Shown here in pieces: positions 1 to 8,296 of a stretch of DNA of 41,338 nt (position 1 is the stretch's first letter; each line of letters opens with the position of its first letter). Under the pieces are notes generated by a model that worked only from the letters and a program-made list of their open reading frames with translations, was not told the DNA's origin and did not search any database. Where the stretch lies: contig JAUWZM010000017.1 of assembly GCA_030615365.1 (NCBI GenBank), forward strand, positions 1 through 41,338, in the 5' to 3' direction. Origin of the DNA: Candidatus Aerophobota bacterium. GTDB taxonomy: Bacteria > Aerophobota > Aerophobia > Aerophobales > B3-G15. The position numbers were made by a program, and so were the translations under genes.

Positions 1-803
<803 letters not shown>

Positions 804-841
804 ACTTGACATAGTATACAAATTTGTATACTATGTCAAGT
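804..841. repeat. Perfect 38-bp palindrome overlapping the AbiEii start
   Basis: The left half acttgacatagtatacaaa (804-822) is followed immediately by its exact reverse complement (823-841). The palindrome contains TTGACA (806-811) and TATACT (827-832), 15 bp apart, so it may be promoter and operator at once. The likely start codons of the downstream gene (ATG at 833 or 842) lie within or next to it. AbiEi antitoxins are known to autoregulate by binding inverted repeats in their promoter, which makes an operator role likely. Confidence 0.8.
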
Positions 842-1705
842 ATGATTAACGTAGAGGGAATTAAGCAAAAGGCAGAAACCCAAGGGGTGAGTGTAAACCT
901 TATCTTTAAAGAATATGTGCATTGGGTTATCTTAGAGTACATTTTTAAAAAAGGTCTTTTTTCTTATTTAGTGTTTCAAGGTGGTACAGCCCTTAGATTT
1001 GCCTATAAAGGGGTAAGATATTCTGAAGATTTGGATTTCGTCTTAAAAAGAAAGAACGCTCATTTCTTTTCCCACTTAACTGAAAGTCTGAAATCGCTCC
1101 CCTCTTACATTGATAAATTTATCCCATTTGCTAAAAATCCTCAACTCAAAGTTCAAAAAGATACTCTTAGTTTTAAAAGGATCAGTCTTATTCTTGAGGT
1201 AGAATTTCTAAGAGCAAAGGATAAAACCAACATTGAAATTGCCCATGTCCCTTCCTATTCCACCCAAACCATAATCTTGAAAGCAGAGGATACTCTCTTA
1301 AGCCCGGGCATTGTAGTTGAGACACCCCAGGAAATCTTGAGTGATAAATTTCTTGCCTTTGCTTCAAGAAATTATCTAAAGGGAAGGGACCTTTGGGATA
1401 CCTATTTTATTCTGGATACTCTACGCATCCCTGTAGATAAAGATATAAAAGGGATGCTTGAGAAAAAAATTTCTGACTACAGTTTAAGCCTGCAAGAATT
1501 TACGCTTAAATTTCAGAAGAGCCTGACTATTTTAGAAAAAAATGGAGTGGCTATCCTCAGGCAAGAGATGGACAAATTCTTACCTCTTGCCTATCGAAAT
1601 TTATTTAAAACTAAGTACTCTGATATCTGTAAAGAGGAAGTAAAAATCTTAAGCAAATTATTGAAAGAGTTAAAGAGTAAACGCGTGGATGCGTTAATGC
1701 GTTAA
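833..1705 (+). CDS. AbiEii-type nucleotidyltransferase toxin
   Basis: Member of the AbiEii/DUF1814 nucleotidyltransferase family, the toxin half of AbiE-type (type IV) toxin-antitoxin and abortive-infection systems. About 290 residues. The family hallmark is present: QGGTALRFAY (the G-G-T-A-L motif) then RYSEDLDFVL, whose acidic residues bind metal, followed by DKFLAFASRNYLKGRDLWDTYFIL, the conserved K/RDxxD region. Start choice is unusual. ATG at 833 lies inside the 38-bp palindrome and ATG at 842 just after it; neither has a ribosome site, so the mRNA may be leaderless. A TTG at 824 also reads in frame. The partner antitoxin follows 67 bp downstream, the reverse of the usual AbiEi-AbiEii order. 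Confidence 0.85.
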   Translation: MSSMINVEGIKQKAETQGVSVNLIFKEYVHWVILEYIFKKGLFSYLVFQGGTALRFAYKGVRYSEDLDFVLKRKNAHFFSHLTESLKSLPSYIDKFIPFAKNPQLKVQKDTLSFKRISLILEVEFLRAKDKTNIEIAHVPSYSTQTIILKAEDTLLSPGIVVETPQEILSDKFLAFASRNYLKGRDLWDTYFILDTLRIPVDKDIKGMLEKKISDYSLSLQEFTLKFQKSLTILEKNGVAILRQEMDKFLPLAYRNLFKTKYSDICKEEVKILSKLLKELKSKRVDALMR

Positions 1706-1772
1706 ACGAGACATACAGGGGAAATGCCCTTCTGTAGAGAGTTGAAGTTATAAATTCTTGGAGTTAGAAAAA

Positions 1773-2345
1773 ATGGGAACTCAAGACTGGTTAAACTTTT
1801 TTAAAAAACACAACAACATCAAGGTTTTCTATACCAATCATTTAAAACTATTTACCAATATGAATAACCACTCTTTAAGTGTTAGCTTGAGCAGACTAAA
1901 TAATAAAAAAACTGTCAAAAGAATTTGCCGGGGGTTTTATGCTAATCCATTCAATACGCCTACATTAGAAGAAATCTCTAATCAAATCTATCAACCCAGC
2001 TATGTCTCTTTAGAATCAGCTTTACATTCTTGGGGTATTTTGAGTCAGATCCCTTATGTTTTAACCTGTGTTACTACTCATCTTCCCCGAACATTCAATA
2101 CCTCCTTTGGAAGCATTGAATACCGACAAATTAAAAAAGGCTTCTTCTGGGGATTCCTTAACAGGCAAAACTATTTTATTGCTGAACCTGAGAAAGCACT
2201 ATTAGATTATCTGTATCTTCGTAAAGACAGATATGTTGGCCTTGATTCCTCTGATTTAGATTTTAGTGAGATAAACCATAAGAAGCTAAAATTTTATGCT
2301 AAAAAAATGGAGATTGAACCCCGACTCAACAAACTACTAACTTAA
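1773..2345 (+). CDS. AbiEi-type antitoxin / transcriptional regulator
   Basis: Cognate antitoxin of the preceding nucleotidyltransferase. The N-terminal part (about residues 1-70) looks like the winged helix that binds DNA in AbiEi proteins (SLSRLNNKKTVKRICRGFYANP). The rest carries the family pattern YVSLESALHSWGI, VTTHLPRTFNTSFGSIEYRQI and IAEPEKALLDYLYL. ATG at 1773 is preferred because GGAG lies 9 nt upstream; a TTG at 1758 reads in the same frame. Length 190 aa. It probably represses the operon through the palindrome at 804-841. The function of both partners is inferred from family resemblance. Confidence 0.82.
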   Translation: MGTQDWLNFFKKHNNIKVFYTNHLKLFTNMNNHSLSVSLSRLNNKKTVKRICRGFYANPFNTPTLEEISNQIYQPSYVSLESALHSWGILSQIPYVLTCVTTHLPRTFNTSFGSIEYRQIKKGFFWGFLNRQNYFIAEPEKALLDYLYLRKDRYVGLDSSDLDFSEINHKKLKFYAKKMEIEPRLNKLLT

Positions 2346-2530
2346 CCTGATTAAATTATAGTGGTGAAACTTGTAATGTGTAATAAGTGATATGTAATGG
2401 GTAAATGGGTAGAAGAGGTGAAAGGCTAAAGGTTTGAAGTTTGATGTTCAAGGTTCTATACATTAGCCGATCAACGAGACAGACTGAAAATGCAAGGAGG
2501 GGGGTTCTTAAACTACCTCAAGATTAAGAG

Positions 2531-3568
2531 ATGATTCCAAAGAAAAAATTTTACAGGATACTTGATGTTAACTTTAATCGGGCCACAGAAGGATTGAGAG
2601 TAATAGAGGATGCAGTGAGATTTTTGTTACATGATTCTTCTCTTACCCAACAGGTGAGAGAGTTACGACACTGCCTATCAGGAAAAGTAGACCAACTTCC
2701 AGATAAAGAAAAAATAATTGTCTACCGAAACTCACAAAAAGATATAGGTTTAAAGTTAAAAGAGAGGCCTCGAGAAAAACTGGAAAATCTAATTACGGCA
2801 AATTTTAAAAGGGCGCAGGAAGCACAAAGAAGTCTGGAAGAATACGGAAAACTGATCTGTCCAATCTGGGCAGAGGAGGTTAAAAATCTTCGATTTCAAA
2901 CCTATACCCTGGAAAAAAAAGTGAGAATGAGACTAAGAAAGAGATGGAATTTTAGTCTCTATATAATTACAGATCCTTTTTTAATCAAGGAAGAAGAACT
3001 GATAATAAAAATAAAAGAGGTTATCGAAGCTGGAGCTACAGCAATTCAGCTTAGAGAGAAAAAATCATCGAGCTTAGTTTTTTTAAAAAAAGCTCTCAAG
3101 TTCAGGAAAATAATACCTCCTGAGATGTTATTTATTATAAATGATAGACCTGACATAGCCTTTGGCGCAAAGGCAGATGGAGTTCATCTTGGTCAAGAAG
3201 ATTTACCTATCTGCGTTGCCCGAGAAATTTTAGGGGATGATGGAATAATTGGTGTTTCTACTCATTCGATAGAAGAGGCAAAAAGAGCAGAAAAAGATGG
3301 GGCTGATTATATAGCCATAGGTCCTATATTTCCCACTCCTACTAAACCCGACGTGAGATCTTCCTTAGGAGTTAAAATAATCTCTCAGGTAAAAAAAGAG
3401 GTAAAGGTTCCAGTAGTAGCTATAGGAGGAATAAACAAAAAAAATGCAGGGGAAGTGTTAGCCTCTGGTGCCAATGGGATTGCTTTGATACGTGCTATTT
3501 TCAGCTCAAAAAATATTAGTTTAGCTACCAGAGAGTTTCGTCAAATTATAGATGAGATGAAACTGTAA
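2531..3568 (+). CDS. thiE: ThiD2-ThiE fusion: thiamine-phosphate synthase with N-terminal HMP-P kinase-like domain
   Basis: Bifunctional-looking thiamin biosynthesis protein, 345 aa. Residues about 145-345 are ThiE, joining HMP-PP and thiazole phosphate. Visible motifs are YIITDPF, IQLREK, FIINDRPDIA, DGVHLGQEDLP, IGPIFPTPTKPD and VAIGGI, which form the phosphate-binding barrel end. Residues 1-135 are the all-helical domain described as ThiD2 (FYRILDVNFNRATEGLRVIEDAVRF, RELRHCL, NFKRAQEAQRSLEEY), reported as a dedicated HMP-P kinase in other bacteria. The two domains would catalyse consecutive steps. The stop overlaps the tsaE start by one base (TAATG), so the genes are translationally coupled. 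No TPP riboswitch pattern is seen upstream. The ribosome site is weak (aagag). Confidence 0.92.
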   Translation: MIPKKKFYRILDVNFNRATEGLRVIEDAVRFLLHDSSLTQQVRELRHCLSGKVDQLPDKEKIIVYRNSQKDIGLKLKERPREKLENLITANFKRAQEAQRSLEEYGKLICPIWAEEVKNLRFQTYTLEKKVRMRLRKRWNFSLYIITDPFLIKEEELIIKIKEVIEAGATAIQLREKKSSSLVFLKKALKFRKIIPPEMLFIINDRPDIAFGAKADGVHLGQEDLPICVAREILGDDGIIGVSTHSIEEAKRAEKDGADYIAIGPIFPTPTKPDVRSSLGVKIISQVKKEVKVPVVAIGGINKKNAGEVLASGANGIALIRAIFSSKNISLATREFRQIIDEMKL

Positions 3569-4029
3569 TGTTATCCTTTTTAACTGAAAAGGCCGAGGAA
3601 ACCTACGGGTTAGGAGAGAAACTGGGGAGGAGAATTTTTTCTCCATCACTAATAGCTCTGGTGGGAGATCTGGGAAGTGGAAAAACTGTTTTTACTCAAG
3701 GAATAGGAAAGGGTCTTGGAGTCAAAGGTAGGATAAGGAGCCCTTCCTTTGTTATTATTAATGAGTATCAAGGGGATATTCCACTTTATCACTTTGATCT
3801 TTACAGAATTAGCCAGGGGGAGGTAGCGGTTTTAGGATATGAGGAGTACTTCTATACCTCAAGAGGAGTAGTGGTAATAGAATGGGCCGATGTCATACCT
3901 CATCTTCTTCCTCCTCAGTACTTAGAGGTAAACATTAATATAGATAATTTTCCCCAGAGAAAGATTGTTTTTGTTGGCCATGGCAGTGCCTATAAAAAAT
4001 TACTCGAGAGAATTAAAAAGGACGTCTGA
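3568..4029 (+). CDS. tsaE: tRNA threonylcarbamoyladenosine biosynthesis ATPase TsaE
   Basis: ATPase of the bacterial t6A modification complex (TsaB-TsaD-TsaE), acting on A37 of ANN-decoding tRNAs. 153 aa, the usual length. The Walker A loop is GDLGSGKT (residues 32-39). SPSFVIINEY, HFDLYR and EWAD follow, all TsaE signatures. Start overlaps thiE and the stop overlaps tsaB (TGATG), indicating one transcript with coupled translation. tsaD is not in this window. Confidence 0.96.
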   Translation: MLSFLTEKAEETYGLGEKLGRRIFSPSLIALVGDLGSGKTVFTQGIGKGLGVKGRIRSPSFVIINEYQGDIPLYHFDLYRISQGEVAVLGYEEYFYTSRGVVVIEWADVIPHLLPPQYLEVNINIDNFPQRKIVFVGHGSAYKKLLERIKKDV

Positions 4030-4736
4030 TGCTAATTTTAGGAATAGATACCTCTTCAAGGAAAGGTTTTATTTTCATAGGGAGCAAAGAGACTATCCTA
4101 ATTTCTCGAAATTTTTCTCATCACAGTACCTCTAAAGAAATTCTTCCTGCCTTAAATGATTTGCTTCGGAATAAAAAAATTAAACTGGATGAGTTAAAAG
4201 GCATAGCGATAAGCCTGGGGCCGGGTTCTTTTACTGGTTTAAGAATTGGTCTAAGTTTCGCTAAATCTTTATCTTTCTCTCTAAACATTCCTTTAGTAGG
4301 AGTACCTACTCTGGATTACCTGGCTCTCTCTGTCCCTATTTCGGGGATAGTATGTCCTATTAGAGAGGCTTATGGGGGATGTTGCTATGCAGGGTTTTTT
4401 GAAAAGACAAAGGAGAGAATAATAAAGATAAGTGATTATCTTTTCCTTTCCCCTGAGAAAATTATAGAAAAGGCAAAGGTTTTTTCTCCTCAAAAGGTTA
4501 CTTTTTTCTCTTCTTTGGAAGTGAGTGGGATATTTTTAAAATTTAAGGATGGGGATAATTTCTCTTTTTTTCAGGGAGGAGTCCGGGCAAAAAGAGCTCT
4601 TCTTGAGTTGGGATTAAGAAAGATAAAAGAGGGGAAGACAGATAATTTAGATACACTTACCCCTCTATATGTTTCTTCTCCCAGGGTTAGAAGAAACGTA
4701 ACTATTAGCCACGAAGACCCCAAGATAAATGCGTGA
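4029..4736 (+). CDS. tsaB: tRNA threonylcarbamoyladenosine biosynthesis protein TsaB
   Basis: Inactive ASKHA-fold partner of TsaD that scaffolds the t6A complex. 235 aa. The N-terminal ILGIDTSSRKGFIFI strand and the GPGSFTGLRIGLSFAKSLSF motif are diagnostic. The C-terminal third (ALLELGLRKIKEG, LTPLYVSSPRV) also matches the family. Its first codon overlaps the tsaE stop. A 190-bp spacer with low-complexity sequence separates it from rimI, though the three genes form the common tsaE-tsaB-rimI neighbourhood. Confidence 0.95.
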   Translation: MLILGIDTSSRKGFIFIGSKETILISRNFSHHSTSKEILPALNDLLRNKKIKLDELKGIAISLGPGSFTGLRIGLSFAKSLSFSLNIPLVGVPTLDYLALSVPISGIVCPIREAYGGCCYAGFFEKTKERIIKISDYLFLSPEKIIEKAKVFSPQKVTFFSSLEVSGIFLKFKDGDNFSFFQGGVRAKRALLELGLRKIKEGKTDNLDTLTPLYVSSPRVRRNVTISHEDPKINA

Positions 4737-4925
4737 ATGAGTAGAAAAGGCGAAGGTCAAAAAGGCAAAAGGTAATTAGTAATGTGTAAAAACCAGATAA
4801 ACAAAATTAACGAGACAAACGAAACGAAGGAGATCGACGCAATAGATGGGATTATAAATGTATATTACATCTTTGTGCCCTGGTTACTTAGTGGCTGAGG
4901 TGTTATGGAGTGAAAAAAGCTAAAA

Positions 4926-5384
4926 TTGGTACTTAGAGTAAAAATATGTCCTATGAAAAAAGAAGATTTACTACAGGTGGGGGAAATAGAAAAATTATCT
5001 TTTCCCTTTCCCTGGTCAGTGGATTTTTTTTTCTCAGAACTAAAAAAAAAAGAATTTGCTTATTATTGGGTTATAAAGTTAGATGAAGTGGTAATTGGAT
5101 ATGGTGGCTACTGGAAAATAAAAAATGAAGCTCACCTGGTTAATTTAGCTATTCATCCCTACTATCGCAGTAAGGGTTTGGGGAGCAAACTCCTGAGGCA
5201 TATCCTTGAGGATGCTCAAAATAATGGCTTGAATATAGTTACCTTGGAAGTGCGAGAGTCTAACTGGAAAGCTCAGATGTTTTATGAAACATTTGGATTT
5301 AAAAAAGTAGCTATCCACCCTCATTATTACCATGACACCGATGAGAATGCGTTCATTTATTTAAAAAAATTAACCCATGGCTGA
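4926..5384 (+). CDS. rimI: GNAT N-acetyltransferase, RimI-like (ribosomal S18 alanine acetyltransferase)
   Basis: GCN5-type acetyltransferase that transfers acetyl from acetyl-CoA to the N-terminal Ala of ribosomal protein S18 in known RimI. 152 aa. Seen: PMKKEDLLQVGEIEKLSFPFPWS (RimI N-terminus), LAIHPYYRSKGLGSKLL (acetyl-CoA binding motif, R/Q-x-x-G-x-G variant), and LEVRESNWKAQMFYETFGFKKV. The start is TTG at 4926, supported by family length and a GGAG about 15 nt upstream; no closer ATG keeps the first strand. The last 28 bp overlap the 3' end of the convergent bioY gene. Confidence 0.92.
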   Translation: MVLRVKICPMKKEDLLQVGEIEKLSFPFPWSVDFFFSELKKKEFAYYWVIKLDEVVIGYGGYWKIKNEAHLVNLAIHPYYRSKGLGSKLLRHILEDAQNNGLNIVTLEVRESNWKAQMFYETFGFKKVAIHPHYYHDTDENAFIYLKKLTHG

Positions 5385-5992
5385 GATTGTTTTGATATGA
5401 GGGCTCTTGCTATTACAGCAGCGATAACAGCTTTAGTGAGATCGCCAGGTATAAATGGAATAACACCCATCCGCAGAAGGACAGGAAGACTAATTTTTAC
5501 CCCTTTAACCCAGCTTAAATAAAGGCCTAATTGAGCTATGCCTAAGCCATAAATAATAATAAAATTAGCGAAGAGCATTAACCCCAATATAGGAAAAAAA
5601 CTCCGGGATTTGCTATAAGTATCGGTGAAATAACCAATTAAAAGAGCCGCTAAGACAAATCCAGCTATGTACCCACCGGTTGGTCCAGTTAAAGCCTGTA
5701 AGCCAGAATTGTACCCAGTAAACCAGGGCACGCCAAGAACACCAATCCCTATATATAAAACCTGGCTAATAGCTCCCCACTTCTTACCTAAAAGTACTCC
5801 AGATAATAGGACAACAAAAGTTTGAAGAGTTATAGGGACAGGACTCCAGGGAAGAATAACTCTTACCTGTGCCATAACCCCAGCGAGAGATGCTATACTT
5901 AGAGCGAAGAGTCCTTTTTGCCACGCTTTTACCTGGCATTGATATCTAAAAACCCCGTATTTCACCTTAGCGTAACGCTCAATCCCTATCAT
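5357..5992 (-). CDS. bioY: Biotin transporter BioY (ECF S component)
   Basis: Integral membrane substrate-binding subunit of an energy-coupling-factor biotin transporter. 211 aa with about six hydrophobic segments. BioY signatures are visible: LPWSPVPITLQTFVVLLSGVLLG, and GLQALTGPTGGYIAGFVLAA in the middle, then PFIPGDLTKAVIAA near the end. The N-terminus has about 25 polar residues before the first helix. ATG at 5992 has an AAGGGA ribosome site. No EcfA or EcfT genes are nearby, so it would use shared ECF subunits elsewhere. Convergent with rimI, overlapping by 28 bp. Confidence 0.94.
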   Translation of the reverse strand: MIGIERYAKVKYGVFRYQCQVKAWQKGLFALSIASLAGVMAQVRVILPWSPVPITLQTFVVLLSGVLLGKKWGAISQVLYIGIGVLGVPWFTGYNSGLQALTGPTGGYIAGFVLAALLIGYFTDTYSKSRSFFPILGLMLFANFIIIYGLGIAQLGLYLSWVKGVKISLPVLLRMGVIPFIPGDLTKAVIAAVIARALISKQSQPWVNFFK

Positions 5993-6027
5993 GATTTTTC
6001 CCTTTATAAATCAAAATGGAATGTGTC

Positions 6028-8094
6028 TTATTTTGATTTTGCTTGAACAATAATCTTTTGGGCTATCTCATCAGGCACTTTCTCGTAATGAGAAAATTTT
6101 CTGCTAAAAATACCCCGACCCTGAGTTAAAGACCTTAAACTAGTAGAATAATCCTTCAACTCAGCTAAGGGAACATGTACCTTTATTCTCTCTTTGCCGC
6201 CCAAAGGTTGAACTTCCAATATTTTCCCGCGCCTACTGTTCAAGTCTCCATTAATATCTCCAAAAAATTCATCAGGAACCTCTACCTCTAATTCCATAAT
6301 GGGTTCCAGAAGAACAGGCTTAGCTTGTTCTATAGCCTTCCTTAGACCCATAGAGGCAGCTATCTGAAAAGCTATGTCTGAGGAGTCGACAGAATGGTAG
6401 GATCCATCAAAAAGGGTAACTTCCATATCTACCATAGGATAAGAAACTAAGGTACCCTTTTTCATAGATTCCTTAATTCCCTTCTCTACCGAAGGGATAA
6501 ACCGAGAGGGAACTGTTCCTCCTTTAATCGCATCTACAAAAATAAACCCTTCCCCTCGAGGTAAAGGTCTTATTTTAAGTCGGACATCCCCATACTGTCC
6601 TCTTCCACCAGATTGCCTCTTATATTTCCCTTGAGCTTCACCCACAGTAACAATAGTCTCTCGATAAGGCAATCGAGGATCCTCTGTGGTTACATCTACA
6701 TTAAATTCCATCTTCATGCGCTCTATAGCTAAATCCAAATGAACCTTTCCCCTTCCAGAAAGAATTGTCTGTCCTGATTCTTTATCTACCTCTACTTTTA
6801 GGAGGGGATCTGCTTTCACCATTCGAGAAAGAGCTGTACTCATTCTCTGTTCATCCTTTTCATTCACTGGTTTAAGAGCAATGAAGGTATTAGGCACGGG
6901 AAAATCTAAGGGAGGAAAGACGATGGGGGCATCCTTAAGACAGAGAGTATCTCCTATGCCAGTATTTTTAAGTTTCGCTAATACAGCTATATCTCCGGCT
7001 AAAACTTCAGGAACTTCTTCCCTTTTGGTCCCCTGCATTAGATAAATCTGGCCAACTTTCTCTTCCACACCCCTGGCTGAATTGTACACAGTCCTTCCTG
7101 AAGATAAAGCGCCCGAGTAAACTTTTAAAAAACTCATCTCTCCCAGATGCATTTCAGATAAATTCAAAAAAACCAGGGAAGAGAGAGATTCCTCAACACC
7201 TATCTTCCTCTCTATCTCCTGAGAAGTATCCTTGGGAGAGCTTCCCTTTACTGATTTTCTCCATTGGGGGGAAGGCAGATAATTTACCACTGCATCCAAA
7301 AGCAAATCTATTCCCATATTATTCAAAGCTGAACCAAAAATTAGAGGAACAATGTCACCTCGCTGAATTCCTTCGCATATCCCTTCCCTTATTTCATCAA
7401 AACTTAACTCTTTTCCCTCTAAATATTTCTCCACTAATTCATCGCTGGTCTCAGCAGCAGCTTCCACTACCTCCCCCCTGAGATCTTTTATCTCAGCCTC
7501 CTCCTCCGGGGAAATTTTTCTCTCCACGGCCTTACCCTGGGAGTAATCTTTTGCTTTTAACTTAATCAAGTCAATTATTCCTATCATTTTTCCCTGTTGC
7601 ATTAAGGGGAATTGCAAGACGAGGGGAGTGAGATTGAGCTCTTTTTTTATTTGCTCAAGCAAAGAGGAAAAGTTTAACTCTCCTTTCTCTATTTTGTTAA
7701 TAAACAACATTTTAGGCAATCCGTCTTTTTCTATATATTCCAAAACCCTTGTGAGCTCACTGCCAGAAAAACCAGAGGGAGAGAGAACCACCAAGGCCGT
7801 TTCCACCGCTTTAAAAATGGGTCGAATCTTGTCTATGAAGTCAGCAAAACCTGGGGTATCCAAAACATTAATCCTTTTTTTCTTCCAGGATAAATGGAGA
7901 AGAGCAGGATCTATAGAGAATTTACGTTCCTGTTCCAATTTATCGTGATCGCACACAGTAGAACCTTCTTCTACGCTCCCCATTTTACTTATAATACCAG
8001 CCTGATACAACATAGCTTCAGCCAAAGTAGTTTTACCAACTCCCTGTTGCCCAACAAGAGCAATATTGCGCAAATCCTGAGTAAAAACGGACAT
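6028..8094 (-). CDS. EF-G-like translational GTPase (FusA paralogue)
   Basis: 688-aa, five-domain protein homologous to elongation factor G. The G1 loop is GQQGVGKT (15-22) and G3 is DTPGFAD (79-85). The switch I segment EQERKFSI has Ser where EF-G has the GITI threonine. The G4 motif reads NKIE (133-136) instead of NKxD, so guanine specificity may be altered or weakened. Domain IV is present (RGQYGDVRL, GGTVPSRFIPSVEKGI), as is a domain V ending in SLTQGRGIFSRKFSHYEKVP. These traits match the EF-G-like paralogue group of many bacteria rather than the elongating EF-G, whose gene usually sits with rpsL-rpsG. ATG at 8094 has GGAGG 7 nt upstream. Confidence 0.9.
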   Translation of the reverse strand: MSVFTQDLRNIALVGQQGVGKTTLAEAMLYQAGIISKMGSVEEGSTVCDHDKLEQERKFSIDPALLHLSWKKKRINVLDTPGFADFIDKIRPIFKAVETALVVLSPSGFSGSELTRVLEYIEKDGLPKMLFINKIEKGELNFSSLLEQIKKELNLTPLVLQFPLMQQGKMIGIIDLIKLKAKDYSQGKAVERKISPEEEAEIKDLRGEVVEAAAETSDELVEKYLEGKELSFDEIREGICEGIQRGDIVPLIFGSALNNMGIDLLLDAVVNYLPSPQWRKSVKGSSPKDTSQEIERKIGVEESLSSLVFLNLSEMHLGEMSFLKVYSGALSSGRTVYNSARGVEEKVGQIYLMQGTKREEVPEVLAGDIAVLAKLKNTGIGDTLCLKDAPIVFPPLDFPVPNTFIALKPVNEKDEQRMSTALSRMVKADPLLKVEVDKESGQTILSGRGKVHLDLAIERMKMEFNVDVTTEDPRLPYRETIVTVGEAQGKYKRQSGGRGQYGDVRLKIRPLPRGEGFIFVDAIKGGTVPSRFIPSVEKGIKESMKKGTLVSYPMVDMEVTLFDGSYHSVDSSDIAFQIAASMGLRKAIEQAKPVLLEPIMELEVEVPDEFFGDINGDLNSRRGKILEVQPLGGKERIKVHVPLAELKDYSTSLRSLTQGRGIFSRKFSHYEKVPDEIAQKIIVQAKSK

Positions 8095-8121
8095 ATCTAA
8101 CCTCCTGACAAATAGTCAATA

Positions 8122-8278
8122 GACTCCAGTTTCAGGAAAACTCCTATAACCTGCTGCCCGCCAAGTATGTTTTCCATAAGGCAGTGACAATCAAGGCGGG
8201 TCTATGAGTTCCAACGTATAGATCTTCCTCAAGACTTCATGATACATGAAGTCCCAAAATCTTCCTGAAACTGGAGTC
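8122..8278. repeat. 157-bp inverted-repeat (MITE-like) element
   Basis: GACTCCAGTTTCAGGAA (8122-8138) is repeated perfectly as its inverse complement at 8262-8278, bounding 157 bp of non-coding DNA. Inside are a 9-bp stem with a 3-nt loop (GACTTCATG ata CATGAAGTC, 8233-8253) and a CCGCC/GGCGG pair. The element lies between the EF-G-like gene and the DUF4139-like gene upstream of it. It could be a miniature mobile element or a structured leader of the EF-G-like transcript. Confidence 0.7.
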
Positions 8279-8296
8279 AATTAGTCCTTAGACTAT

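Noticed and set aside
2346..2530. TPP riboswitch before the thiE fusion
   Set aside because: The conserved CUGAGA and ACCUGAU-like segments are absent; the spacer is low-complexity sequence.
7628..8100. Plus-strand frames opposite the EF-G-like gene
   Set aside because: Antisense shadows of a clearly conserved GTPase; composition follows the reverse complement of its codons.
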